NCBI RefSeq assembly: GCF_003268475.1
Contig: NZ_MCIF01000002.1
Coordinates: 5,028,100 to 5,092,099 of the forward strand
Reading direction: 5' to 3'
Length of the DNA: 64,000 nt
Source of the DNA: Thermogemmatispora tikiterensis
GTDB taxonomy: Bacteria; Chloroflexota; Ktedonobacteria; Ktedonobacterales; Ktedonobacteraceae
The notes below the pieces were generated by a model. It was not told the DNA's origin. It worked only from the letters and a program-made list of their open reading frames with translations, and did no database searches. The stretch's first letter is position 1; each line of letters opens with the position of its first letter. A program made the translations under genes and the position numbers. Shown here piece after piece: positions 26,378 to 35,758 of this stretch.

Positions 26378-26930
26378 GCACGACGGTCAGGGGCAAGAGC
26401 GGGCCGGGGTAGCAGTCAGCGGCGCTCATCGGGGAGGGGCAGCCTGGCCTGGTATCCTTGCCTCCTCCGCCGCCCGCTCGCCCGCCGCGCACCACGCGTC
26501 GCGTCGTTGCCTGACTCATCACAGGGCTTCTCTCCCGGGCAGCCTCCTTGTCCTTGGGTCAGCCTCTCATCAGACGCATGCGACGCATAGAGAGGGGGTG
26601 TGATGGTGCAAGCATCTGATCCATCACACCCCCTCAGCTCTCCCGGACTCATCCGTGCGCAGGGCAGGAAAGGAGCGAAGTCACCGAGCGTCCTGGTCTG
26701 TGATCCGCTACCTCACCTGGCTAGCTGGCCTGACCACCTGCTTTGCTCTGTGGCCCTTCCCTCCTGCCTGTCTGACGCTGTCTATCTTACTCTGGCCTAC
26801 CGGCAAGCAGCCTGCTCGTGAGGATTGGGCCAGGGTCCCAGCCTCCTTCTGAGGACAAAAGTGCTATCCCGGAATTGTCTCGTCCTCTTGCCAACCAGCT
26901 TTCAGGCGCCATATCGAGAGTGACCGTTGC
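26378..26930. other. Convergent intergenic region, no gene
   Basis: About 550 bp between the P450 and zinc-ribbon genes, which converge. Apart from the long hairpin at 26592 nothing is recognised. Confidence 0.45.
26592..26635. terminator. 15-bp perfect inverted repeat between convergent genes
   Basis: GAGGGGGTGTGATGG (26592-26606) and CCATCACACCCCCTC (26621-26635) flank a 14-base loop. It is very stable and lies between convergent genes, so a bidirectional transcript end is likely, although no T-run follows on the plus strand. Confidence 0.5.
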
Positions 26931-27293
26931 TCACATGGCAGGTGGAGGACCGCCAGGCTGCCAGGGATTGCCAGGCTGGGGCGTCATCGCCGGGCCTCCA
27001 GCTTCGGGCGCGCCCGGCAAAGCAGATTGCCCTGGCTGAGGAGAGGGGGGCACAGCAGGCGACTTGACCCAGGCATCGGCCTGCTTGTTATCGACACGCA
27101 TCTGATGGCCGCAGAGCGTACAGACCAGGAAGGTTCTGGTCATGATAGGAAAGAGAGGAATCCAGAAGAGCGTCAGCTTGCGCTGTAAGCGGACTATTTG
27201 CTGCTGGCTCGTACGCTGGCAGCGCTGGCACACGGCAGGCATGCGCCCCATCAGCCACTGTCTGGTGCGATAGCCATAAACGATCACATACAT
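26931..27293 (-). CDS. Zinc-ribbon domain protein with Pro/Gly-rich tail
   Basis: A 120-residue protein. MYVIVYGYRTRQWLMG, C22-x2-C25, a hydrophobic KLTLFWIPLFPI stretch and C58-x2-C61 form the zinc_ribbon_15-type fold, in which two CxxC knuckles flank a short membrane-associated or buried hydrophobic hairpin. The last 45 residues are Pro/Gly/Ala-rich. AGGAGG lies 8 bases before the ATG at 27293, which is better than the longer frame from 27413 that would add a membrane-like N-terminus. Function unknown. Confidence 0.7.
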   Translation of the reverse strand: MYVIVYGYRTRQWLMGRMPAVCQRCQRTSQQQIVRLQRKLTLFWIPLFPIMTRTFLVCTLCGHQMRVDNKQADAWVKSPAVPPSPQPGQSALPGAPEAGGPAMTPQPGNPWQPGGPPPAM

Positions 27294-27948
27294 ACAGAAT
27301 ACCTCCTGGTGGATGACAAACTGTCTTGCAAAGAATAGCAACGTGAAAGTGTCTATACTACAAATCAGCCAGAACAGCGCCAGCGGCAAGATCCATCCAA
27401 GATTATCAGGCATAGCACCTGTAATTAATTACTACATCAAGCAAGCAGAAACTCACCATTCCAGTTCCTGACCTGCTCAGTGTACGCGCCTTCACCACAA
27501 CTCATTCCTGCGCTGACTGCCCCACAGATGCTTAAGCGGTTGTGTGGCACCTCAGCCTGAGACCGATATCTACTTGCTGCGTTCATGTTATCAAGCCTTT
27601 GGGAAATACGCTGTGATGTTTTTCACTTAACGCAGGGAAAAACATCGGTGATGGTAGCCATATCTACTGCTCCTTTCTCTGAAGATTGCCCTCTGAAACA
27701 GCAATGAAACCCTATCAGGCTTTCTGCTGCTACTGTAGGTGAAGAGGAAGCTCGCACACGAATATTTCTTGATCGAGGGGAGCAATCTGGAAATGATTAG
27801 CGGGCGGGACAGTGAGCAGTATGCGAGCGGCTCCCGAGAAAGGAACAAAAAGCGGCCTTCCGCGGGCAAAGAGCGATCAGCTCACGTTGCGCAGAAGGCC
27901 AGTCTTCTGACCGTCGCCTGGCGGGTAGACCGGGCGGAGGCTGTCTGC
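27294..27948. other. Intergenic region, no gene recognised
   Basis: About 650 bp, relatively AT-rich in the middle. The short open frames overlap each other on opposite strands and have no recognisable motif. Upstream extension of the zinc-ribbon frame (to 27413) falls here. Confidence 0.4.
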
Positions 27949-29355
27949 TCAGTAGTCTTCGAGGATCTCCTGAGCAGCGCGTACTCCCTCGCGGGCTGCG
28001 CCTTCCATGAAGCCCTGAAACTCGACCGAGCAATGTTCTCCAGCAAAGTGGATCGGCCCCTCGCGCACTCTCTCATACCCGCTGAAGAGCGTATATTGTC
28101 CAACGCGCCAGCAAGAGTAGCTTCCGAGTAGATAGGGGTCACCTGTTGAATAGCTCAAAGCGGCTCTGCCCGTGTAGTGGGCGCTGATACCGGGCAGCAG
28201 GCACTCCAATTGCTGAAGGCAAGAGGCAGCGGCTTGCCTCACGGCCTCCGAGTCAAGCGAGGTCGCATAAGGAGCTGGAGAGGTCAGAGCAGCCCCTCTG
28301 CTGCCACTCCTGTAAGAGAGCAGCAGACCGCCTGAGACTCCCTGGCCATAGGAGACATCCCAGAGGGTTTGCAGCTCCAGATCAGTCACGATGAAGCCAT
28401 TGTGAGGATGGGGCCAGGGACCTTCCTGGTACCAGTACGGCTGGTCGAATTCCAGAAAGAGCTTAGAGACCGTGCCGTAGCCAAGCTCCGCAATGGCCTG
28501 CTGCTTTAGAGGACTGAAAGCAGCGCGACGATAATCGACCTGCCTGAGCGTACTGAAAGGCAGCGTTAACAGGGCATGCTCGCAACGCACCTCCACAGGC
28601 CCCGAGGGCGTGACAAAAGTCAAGACGACCTCCCGCTCGTTCCGCCGCTCGATAGCGACCAGGCGGTGCTGCAGATAGATGCTTCCCTCGGGGAGGCTAC
28701 GCGCGATGGCCTGCACCAGCTGCTCATTGCCTCCCCGAATCTTACAGCTCTCTAGCTGCGGCCCACCAGTGGTAGAGCCCCGAGCCAGGTCGCGAGGGGC
28801 AAACATATAAATCAAGTTGAGAGCGCTCTGCTCGCTGGTATCCAGACCATAATAGCCGCTACACATGAGGTCGAGCAACCGGCCCACCGGAGAGCGATGA
28901 CCATCTGCCACAAAGCGCTCGATCCAGTCGTAAGCGCTCAGATGGTCAAAGCGGTAGCCCGCAGCCGTATACTGCCTGCAGGTGGTCACGGGCCCGATCT
29001 CCTGCAGCTGCTCGTGCAGCAGAGCGGCAACAGCCCGCAGCGGCTCTGTCAGCTCATCCTCGCGATAGTAGCGGTTGGAGAAGTAGAGCAGCCTGGGAGC
29101 CCGGCCTCGATCGAGACTGATCGTCGCGAGGCCGAAGCGCCGGATCAGCTGGTGCATCAGCTCATGATCGGCATCGATGAATTCGCCGCAGCCCTCGCTG
29201 ACCGCCCCAGACTGCCAGGTGCGCGCGTCGGAACGGATACGCCCACCAATACGATCGGAGGCCTCATAGAGAGCACAGGCCAGGCCTGCCTCCTGTAAGG
29301 TAAGGGCGGCCACCAGGCCAGCGATGCCGGCCCCAACGATTGCAATACGTGGCAT
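27949..29355 (-). CDS. FAD-dependent amine oxidase-like flavoprotein
   Basis: A 468-residue protein. PRIAIVGAGIAGLVAALTLQ is the FAD-binding GxGxxG, followed by YEASDRIGGRIRS, the R-x-G-G-R motif of flavin monoamine oxidases and protoporphyrinogen/phytoene-type enzymes. The C-terminal YTLFSGYERVREGPIHFAGE followed by HCSVEFQGFMEGAAREG closes the FAD site. These enzymes oxidise amines or related C-N/C-C bonds with O2 or other acceptors. The substrate is not predictable. The gene is monocistronic with a 5' leader facing the propeller gene. Confidence 0.85.
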   Translation of the reverse strand: MPRIAIVGAGIAGLVAALTLQEAGLACALYEASDRIGGRIRSDARTWQSGAVSEGCGEFIDADHELMHQLIRRFGLATISLDRGRAPRLLYFSNRYYREDELTEPLRAVAALLHEQLQEIGPVTTCRQYTAAGYRFDHLSAYDWIERFVADGHRSPVGRLLDLMCSGYYGLDTSEQSALNLIYMFAPRDLARGSTTGGPQLESCKIRGGNEQLVQAIARSLPEGSIYLQHRLVAIERRNEREVVLTFVTPSGPVEVRCEHALLTLPFSTLRQVDYRRAAFSPLKQQAIAELGYGTVSKLFLEFDQPYWYQEGPWPHPHNGFIVTDLELQTLWDVSYGQGVSGGLLLSYRSGSRGAALTSPAPYATSLDSEAVRQAAASCLQQLECLLPGISAHYTGRAALSYSTGDPYLLGSYSCWRVGQYTLFSGYERVREGPIHFAGEHCSVEFQGFMEGAAREGVRAAQEILEDY

Positions 29356-29999
29356 GATGTTGCTCCAGGAGCGATCTATGCTGATGGCAGAGATCTGCTT
29401 ATCGTTTGTGGTATTACTCTATCACATGCTGCCGCCGCCTGGAGACCGGAGGTTAGCCGGCGTCCGTGAGCCAGGGCCGCACGCAGGATAGCCAGGCAAC
29501 ATCTAATAATCAGCATACGAAGATAGCTATATACACCAAAGGCTATAACTTTTTTGCTATGGTAGTTTTTCTAGAGAAAGACCTCTTCTTATCCTTTGCT
29601 ACACTGTATCATGAAGAAGACGGCCTGATAGAGACAAGAAGACTAACTTGCTCTACTGACCGTATCTTCTTCTGTTGAACCAAATCAACGCTCAAGACTG
29701 CGCATCTGCCTCCATAAAGGCCTGCCTGTCTCCCGGACCCGGCATGGCCTGATGGGTGGACGGAAGCGATGGCCACGAGCAGGTGCAGTGCCGGCTCGGG
29801 CCTGGGCAATCCAATCCACAATGGCCGACGTTGTGGGGCGTCCGTTCCGTCCGGCGGTCCCATGCTGGTGGCAGGCGGCATGCCAGAAATGGCGACCTGT
29901 GGAGAGAGCAGGTGAGCAGCCAAAAGGGTGGATACAGCAGCAGGAGGCTGCTGGTTTGCTGTTTTGTCAGGGAAGACGTGGAAAGGGATGGTGTAGACT
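29356..29999. other. Divergent intergenic region with an AT-rich core
   Basis: About 640 bp between the flavoprotein and propeller genes. Roughly 29500-29620 is clearly AT-richer than its surroundings and is the likely site of promoters. A 70-codon open frame across it has no supporting features. Confidence 0.4.
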
Positions 30000-31199
30000 A
30001 TGTTGGGTGGAATGCTCAAACGTTCTGGAGCGGTTCTACTCTCCTGCGCGCTGATGGCCCTGGTCACGCTCCTGATCTCACGAGCGAGCGCAGGCACAGC
30101 CCACCTGACGTCGACGGTGGCGGCGGCCTCGAAGGCGCCCGCACTCACCTGTGGAGCCTGGCGTCGCGTCCCGGAAGCCGCCGAGGGGGCCTTAGTGGGA
30201 GTCACCGCCTTCGCCCCCGACAACGCCTGGATCGTCGGCAGCCAGGGATCGGTGCCCCTCATCGAGCACTGGAACGGCAAAGCCTGGAGCATCGTTCCCA
30301 GTCCGGCCCCGAGCGAGCCAGCGTTGCTCAAGAGCATCTCAGGTAGCGCCCCCGACGATATTTGGGCCGTGGGCAGCACCACCAATACGCCGAATCATAC
30401 CCTGGTCGAGCACTGGGATGGTAAGAGCTGGAGCATTATGTCCGACGCCGTCGGCAGCGGCCAGCTCAACGGCGTCGTGGCGCTGGCGCGCAACGATGTC
30501 TGGGCGGTTGGCACCTCGAACAGCCAGGCCCTGATCGAGCACTGGGATGGCAAGAGCTGGAGCGTGGCCCTGCAGGCCAATCTGGCCGGTCAGGGTGATT
30601 CCCTGCTCGCGGTCGCGGCCAGCAGCGCACATGACATCTGGGCGGTTGGAACCAGCCTCAAGGTGAACTACAACTTCCAGGGCTACGGGGTCAATCTGAA
30701 CATGAGTTCGATGGGCTCCGGCGTCATCGTCCATTGGGATGGCAACAGCTGGAAGACTGTCAGCGGCCAGGGTCCCTCGACTCAGATGGTCATGCTCACC
30801 GGAGTGAGCGCCCTGGCGCCCGATAACGTCTGGGTGGTAGGCTCGGCCTTCCAGGGGTCCCTGCTGAATGGCCTGCGGGCCAAGACCCTGGTTGAGCACT
30901 GGAATGGCTCGCAGTGGAGCGTGGTGCCCAGCTCCGATGCCCCCGATGCGTTTGCCAGCTACCTGACCGGCGTCGCCGCAGTCTCTCCGGGCAACGTCTG
31001 GGCTGTGGGTGGAGCCTTCAGCGGCAGCCACTTTAGCTCCCTGCTCGAACATTGGGATGGCGCTCATTGGAACCTGATCCAGGCTCCCAATGCCGCCGAT
31101 GGCCGTCAGCATATGCTGCTCGGAGCCGCCGCTGTGCCCAATACGAAGCAGATCTGGGCTGTTGGTCTGCATGGTACGGTGCTGACGAACTGCGGTTAG
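30000..31199 (+). CDS. Secreted beta-propeller protein
   Basis: A 399-residue protein. An N-terminal hydrophobic segment with AGTA near residue 30 predicts export. Six repeats of about 45-60 residues follow, each with D-(I/V)-W-A-V-G and E-H-W-(D/N)-G-x-x-W, plus a seventh half repeat (QIWAVGLHGT) that would close a seven-bladed propeller. Such proteins are abundant in Ktedonobacteria; ligand and role are unknown, binding of polysaccharide or surface attachment being guesses. The ATG at 30000 has AAGGGATGG upstream; an ATG four codons later is also possible. A short hairpin follows the stop. Confidence 0.75.
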   Translation: MLGGMLKRSGAVLLSCALMALVTLLISRASAGTAHLTSTVAAASKAPALTCGAWRRVPEAAEGALVGVTAFAPDNAWIVGSQGSVPLIEHWNGKAWSIVPSPAPSEPALLKSISGSAPDDIWAVGSTTNTPNHTLVEHWDGKSWSIMSDAVGSGQLNGVVALARNDVWAVGTSNSQALIEHWDGKSWSVALQANLAGQGDSLLAVAASSAHDIWAVGTSLKVNYNFQGYGVNLNMSSMGSGVIVHWDGNSWKTVSGQGPSTQMVMLTGVSALAPDNVWVVGSAFQGSLLNGLRAKTLVEHWNGSQWSVVPSSDAPDAFASYLTGVAAVSPGNVWAVGGAFSGSHFSSLLEHWDGAHWNLIQAPNAADGRQHMLLGAAAVPNTKQIWAVGLHGTVLTNCG

Positions 31200-31227
31200 C
31201 CCCCATCGTTGCACTCCTGGCCCAGGC

Positions 31228-31249
31228 AGAAGCTGCTTCAGCAGCTTCT
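31228..31249 (+). terminator. Hairpin after the propeller gene
   Basis: AGAAGCTGC-TTCA-GCAGCTTCT: a 9-bp perfect stem with a tetraloop 28 bp past the stop codon. No T-run follows, so it may protect the message end rather than terminate. Confidence 0.45.
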
Positions 31250-31664
31250 CTCCGCTACTCTCAGGGGGTCAGGGGCCTGCGCCTCTGGCCCCATCTTCCT
31301 GCCGTGCTTTTTAAGTCTCTATGCCCTTTCTACTCTCATTGCTTTCCTTGAGAGTCTGCGCTAGACTATTGGCAGTTCTACCGTTGTCAGGGCAGGACGC
31401 TGCCCGTCCTGGCAGGCTAATCATGATGGCAGCGGACGGAGTGCGACCAGCTCTGGGCTTCGTCCGTTTTGGTAGTGAAGTCAGATCGAGCCTTCCTCAC
31501 CCGCTCGCAGGAGTGGGTGGCCTGGCGTTGTCGCGCGATCCGGTCGGAGGATTCCCCATGCTGGTTAGCCGGGCGAGCAGCTGGCAAGCCGGCGTTGCCT
31601 GCTGGGGCTGGTGGCGGCGGGCCGGGGAGGGAATCCTGACGACATCGGGTCCGAGGGGGTTTGC

Positions 31665-33152
31665 ATGAAGAAACTACTAGAGGGTCTGGCCGTCCTCCGC
31701 GTGCTGCGCCATCCCGCTCTGCTACGCTTGTGGCTGGCCCAGGTGATCTATCTGAGTGTGCAATTTACAGCAAGCTATGCGATGATCGTCCTCATCACCA
31801 ATGAAACCCATTCGGCGGTCATGGTTGGACTGGTGATCATTGCTCTCAGCCTCCCGCTGGTGCTCTTCGGCGCTCCTGCTGGCGCCCTCGTTGATCGCCT
31901 CGATCGTCGCACCGTGCTCTGGGTGAGCAATGTCGTGCGGGCCTTTGCCACGCTTCTCTTCGTGCTCGCTCTCTTGCTCAGTCCTCATCAATATATTTTT
32001 ATCTATATCCTGGCTTTTTTCTTCTCCCTGGTCGGTCTCTTCTTCTCACCTGCTGAAGGGGCGATTATCCCGAGCCTGGTAGAAGAAGAGGAGCTTCTAC
32101 CCGCGCTCTCCCTCTATAATCTGACGCTCAATACTAGCCAGGCGATCGGTCTCCTCATCCTCGGTCCCCTGATGCTCAATTTGCTGCCGCCGTTCTCACT
32201 CTCACTCTTAGGCGTCAGGATCGAGCTAAGACCTGTTGAGACGCTCTTCCTGCTCATCTCTGCTCTCTACCTGCTGGCGACCGTACTGACGGCCACCTTG
32301 CCACGTCAAACTCGCACTGGACCCCAGAACAAGAGTGCAGGCTCGTCGTTGTCTCCGTCTGCGGCGGCAACCACAGAAGATGAGCGCACGCGCCCCTATG
32401 GGCTGCTCTCTGAGGAAGCCGGAGCCTTGCTTTCGGGCTGGCAGCGACTGCGTCAGGATTTGGAAGACGGTTGGCGTCTGGTGCGCAACGATGGCGTCTT
32501 ATTAGATGCCCTCTTTCAGTCCTGCTTTGGTGGGCTGGTAATGCTTACCATTGCTGAGCTGGCAACAACGTTTGTGCAGCGACTGCTGGGATTGCCGGCC
32601 AGTAACACAACGGTCATCTTTGCACCGGCGGGAATTGGTCTTGTGGCCGGCTCTTTGCTAGTGCCAGCGGTCGTGGCCCGTCTTGGCACGCTGCGCACGA
32701 TGCTGGTGGGGATGCTCGGAACCGGTCTGGGCATCGCGCTCATCCCCCCTTTGCAGTGGCTGGCGCGCCTCCTCCTCGCCCCCCACTGGGCTACTCATCC
32801 CCTCTTTCTGCTGGCCCTGGCTCTGCTGACGGCTGCCGTTGGCTTTGGCCTCGATCTGGTGGTGGTGCCGGCGCAGACGCTGATGCAGCGGCGCTCGCCG
32901 GACGAAATGCGCGGGCGTGTACTGGCCCTCTTTCAGGTTCTCTTTAACGGCGGGGCTATTCCGGTCATGCTCTTTATGGGGGCCTTGACCGACTGGCTGG
33001 GCATTGTTCCTGTCACTTACCTGCTAGCTGGCTCCTGCATACTGGCTGCCCTGCTAACAGCGGCGCGCGCCTTAACCCGCAGCAACCACGATCGCTCCTC
33101 TGGCGGGCGCAGGCAACAGTCCGAGGCTCAGGAGCAGCTGCCGGTACCCTGA
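31665..33152 (+). CDS. MFS transporter (enterobactin/macrolide efflux-like)
   Basis: A 495-residue protein with about 12 membrane helices. FGAPAGALVDRLDRRTVLWVSN is the MFS loop 2-3 signature, and QRRSPDEMRGRVLALFQVLF matches the MFS_3 (EntS-like) family that exports siderophores or drugs. A long hydrophilic loop of about 70 residues separates the two halves. GAGGGGG precedes the ATG at 31665; the frame upstream lacks similarity. The GGTACC-containing inverted repeat at 33141-33174 straddles the stop codon. The substrate cannot be told. Confidence 0.85.
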   Translation: MKKLLEGLAVLRVLRHPALLRLWLAQVIYLSVQFTASYAMIVLITNETHSAVMVGLVIIALSLPLVLFGAPAGALVDRLDRRTVLWVSNVVRAFATLLFVLALLLSPHQYIFIYILAFFFSLVGLFFSPAEGAIIPSLVEEEELLPALSLYNLTLNTSQAIGLLILGPLMLNLLPPFSLSLLGVRIELRPVETLFLLISALYLLATVLTATLPRQTRTGPQNKSAGSSLSPSAAATTEDERTRPYGLLSEEAGALLSGWQRLRQDLEDGWRLVRNDGVLLDALFQSCFGGLVMLTIAELATTFVQRLLGLPASNTTVIFAPAGIGLVAGSLLVPAVVARLGTLRTMLVGMLGTGLGIALIPPLQWLARLLLAPHWATHPLFLLALALLTAAVGFGLDLVVVPAQTLMQRRSPDEMRGRVLALFQVLFNGGAIPVMLFMGALTDWLGIVPVTYLLAGSCILAALLTAARALTRSNHDRSSGGRRQQSEAQEQLPVP

Positions 33153-33278
33153 CCTCCTCTCCTGGTACCCGGCGAATGAGGGGTGCTCTGCTCTGGTAGA
33201 AGCCAGTCTTGCGAGGGAGCGCTGACCAGGGCGCCGGACGGGCTGCTCGACGAATCAGAGGCCCAGAGGCCGGACCGC

Positions 33279-34211
33279 TCAGTTATAGCTGGCTGGTTGC
33301 CTGTCGAAGTAACCAGAAGGGGAGGGTTGCCCGGCTTCTGTGGCCCCTGTGCTCAGGCCCAGGGACAGATGGCGCTGAAGCCAGCTGTGCATTGCCTCCA
33401 AGAGGGCCGGAGTGGCCGGATCGTGTAGCAGCGAATGGTAGCCCCCGGTCAAGGTGATTGCTTCCACGTCGCGGCTCCCAATCCGCCGCAGAAAAGCGCG
33501 CGTGCCCCGCTCGCGGGCGATGTAGTCACAGCTGCCACGCAGAAGCAGCAAAGGCAGGCGAATGGCGGGCGCCCGGCGCCGGGCGCTGGACAGCCACAAA
33601 CTGAGCAGGTTGAGAAAGCGCACGCTGACCAGGCGCACAAAGAGCGGGTCGTTGCGCAGCCGCTCGTTGAAGGAGGCGTCACGACAGCCTAGCTCTTCCC
33701 GGCCTGTGATCGGCATAGCAGGCTGGGTCGGCGCCGTCAGCAGGAGCCGGAGGTAGCGCAGGACCTCGCCAGGCCGCGGCGTAATAGAGGCGCTCAGCAC
33801 AGGCGAGATGAGGATCAGCCCGCTGACTTCCTGGACATGGGGCAGGTGGCTGCTGAGGTAATGGATGGCGATCGAAGCCCCCATGCTCTCACCAAGCAGG
33901 ATCAGCGGCAAGGAAGGCCAGCAACGGCGGGCCCAGGCTATGGTACTATCAACGTCCTCTAAATAGAGACGGAAGCTGGCGATGTCTCCCCGCCGGCCCT
34001 GTGATCGACCATGACCGCGCAGATCTGGCGCGACAATCTGGACGGTGGCTAGCTCGGGGGCCTGGGCCAGAACATCGTAGTAGCCACCGTGGCCGCCCAG
34101 ACCCTGAATGCAAAGAAGAAGACAGTTGGGCTGCTCCGTCTTCCAGCTGTGAACAGAGAGGGTGATTCCATCCCTCGTTGTCAGCAGGGCTTCTTGCTCT
34201 TCCTTCTTGGC
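33279..34211 (-). CDS. Alpha/beta hydrolase (lysophospholipase/monoglyceride lipase-like)
   Basis: A 310-residue serine hydrolase. The oxyanion-side motif IQGLGGHGGYYDVLA, PDLRGHGRSQGRRGD, the nucleophile elbow LLGESMGASIA, the acid near RGSCDYIARE and His in GGYHSLLHD complete the triad of the monoglyceride-lipase group. These enzymes cleave lipid esters. The ATG at 34211 follows AAGGAG only one base away, which is too close; an in-frame GTG at 34232 is the alternative. It converges with the MFS gene. Confidence 0.82.
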   Translation of the reverse strand, partial: AKKEEQEALLTTRDGITLSVHSWKTEQPNCLLLCIQGLGGHGGYYDVLAQAPELATVQIVAPDLRGHGRSQGRRGDIASFRLYLEDVDSTIAWARRCWPSLPLILLGESMGASIAIHYLSSHLPHVQEVSGLILISPVLSASITPRPGEVLRYLRLLLTAPTQPAMPITGREELGCRDASFNERLRNDPLFVRLVSVRFLNLLSLWLSSARRRAPAIRLPLLLLRGSCDYIARERGTRAFLRRIGSRDVEAITLTGGYHSLLHDPATPALLEAMHSWLQRHLSLGLSTGATEAGQPSPSGYFDRQPASYN

Positions 34212-34459
34212 CATGCTCCTTCCGGCGCACACAAAAAGTCCAGAGAGACAAATCAGGGCAATCGGTCCAAAGCTCAGGACGGCTCTGGCTCAGTAGTAAC
34301 GCCACGCTGCAGGACTGTCTCCCGGGCAACGCAGCAGAGAGACTGGTCGTGTCGCTGCCCTGCCAGCCAGCACGGTGCCCGTTGGCTCCAGGCTGCTCTT
34401 TGGCGGCTCTGGCCAGGAACCGGGGAAGAACGCCGGCGGGGCAGGCGCCACGCTGTGTA

Positions 34460-35443
34460 TTATAGCCGACGTCCGTAGCGACTGACCAGCGTTGTCAGCT
34501 GAATCAGATGCCCGTGGACGCGCTCGCCCGCTGGTACCAGTGGCTGTCTGGCCTCCTTGCCAGAGCTGCGGCTCCTGGGCCTGAACTTCAGGATATTCTG
34601 GCGTGAGAAGAAGCGCATCAGCGGCAACGGAAGCTGCAGGTGCGGAGGCGGTAAGGGACGGAAATCCTCATAGATTTCATGAAGCGTGGCAATGAATAGT
34701 GGGCGCATAAACATAACGAGCATCCAGGTAAAGCCAGTAGCCACGACTGGATTGGTCACATGCATAATCAGCAGGTAAAGCGGCCCCACGACTGGCGCCT
34801 CGACCAGCACTGAGCCGACGAAAGCGGCGACCACCATCAGCCAGCGTCGCCGCGTCATTGAAATGCTGATGATCACCGAGCGCAGCCCGGGATGATTATC
34901 AACAATGGCGGCATAGGTGGCGAAAACCAGGTGAACATGCCAGATGAGCATTGGGATAATCAATAGCAGAAGGGGTGCGTAGGGAGGCCAGTTCAGACGG
35001 ATCGTCTCCTGCCCGAGCAGCCACTGCAGCGGGGTAAAGATCCCCCAGAACAGGAAGGTCGTGATGCCATTCGTCACAATGTAGCGTGGAAACCAGCGGA
35101 TGGCAGCGGGGAGAATCTGGGCGGGAACAATCGGCTGACCGGCGTCCAGGGCCTCGATCGCCAGCACCATCGAGATATTACCCAGAGTAATCGTGATCCA
35201 GGGCAGGGCGGTGCCGATCCAGTAGGCCAGGGTGCCTGGATAGCTGCCGACCACTACCGCCGCCAGCGACGGCAGCGAGAAGAGTCCCACCAGGGTAATG
35301 ATCCCGGCAATGTCGCGCCGGCAGATGCGCAGCCCGGCCAGGACATAGAGCATGGCCTGTTTCCACCAGGGTGCCACAGGCCGGCGGGCTGGGGTGGCCT
35401 CAGCTTCGGCTAATTCTGCTACGGATAGTGGCGGTTTCACCAT
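34460..35443 (-). CDS. Polytopic membrane protein of unknown function
   Basis: A 327-residue protein with about six membrane helices. The arrangement (basic N-terminus, FSLPSLAAVVVGS, long stretches such as YAPLLLLIIPMLIWHVHLVF, and TRRRWLMVVAAFVGSVLVEA) resembles DUF975 / glycerophosphodiester phosphodiesterase membrane-domain proteins, but I cannot fix a family. The C-terminal 60 residues are basic and cytoplasmic. GGGAGG lies about 12 bases before the ATG. It faces away from the hydrolase gene's start and is probably monocistronic. Confidence 0.65.
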   Translation of the reverse strand: MVKPPLSVAELAEAEATPARRPVAPWWKQAMLYVLAGLRICRRDIAGIITLVGLFSLPSLAAVVVGSYPGTLAYWIGTALPWITITLGNISMVLAIEALDAGQPIVPAQILPAAIRWFPRYIVTNGITTFLFWGIFTPLQWLLGQETIRLNWPPYAPLLLLIIPMLIWHVHLVFATYAAIVDNHPGLRSVIISISMTRRRWLMVVAAFVGSVLVEAPVVGPLYLLIMHVTNPVVATGFTWMLVMFMRPLFIATLHEIYEDFRPLPPPHLQLPLPLMRFFSRQNILKFRPRSRSSGKEARQPLVPAGERVHGHLIQLTTLVSRYGRRL

Positions 35444-35758
35444 AAGGGTTGATTTCCTCCCGATTCTCTTCAGGCTTGCGAGTGCTGCTTCTCAGATCAA
35501 CAGTCTATTCCTCCATCCCAAATCTACTTCCTCTGACAGTACATTGATATCTTCAAACTCGCTGCCGACGCTGTTACATATTTGTCTGCCAGGTCGGACC
35601 AGAAAAGTAAAGGACTGTCTGCATTTGTCTTCATCTACAGCCAGTCGGGGGGGAAGAAGGAAAGAGGCGCTGGTGCCATTCCTTCCCTCTTCTCCTCTGG
35701 CTACCTTCCACCACCTGCGTTCTGAACACATCAGATCGCGCCTGGGCGTTCTGCCGGC
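35444..35758. other. Intergenic region, no gene
   Basis: About 315 bp between the glcDE stop and the membrane protein start on the same strand. It should hold the latter's promoter; nothing else is recognised. Confidence 0.4.

Noticed and set aside
27294..27413. Extended zinc-ribbon protein starting at 27413
   Set aside because: The extension would add a membrane helix, but AGGAGG 8 bases before the ATG at 27293 and family length favour the short form.
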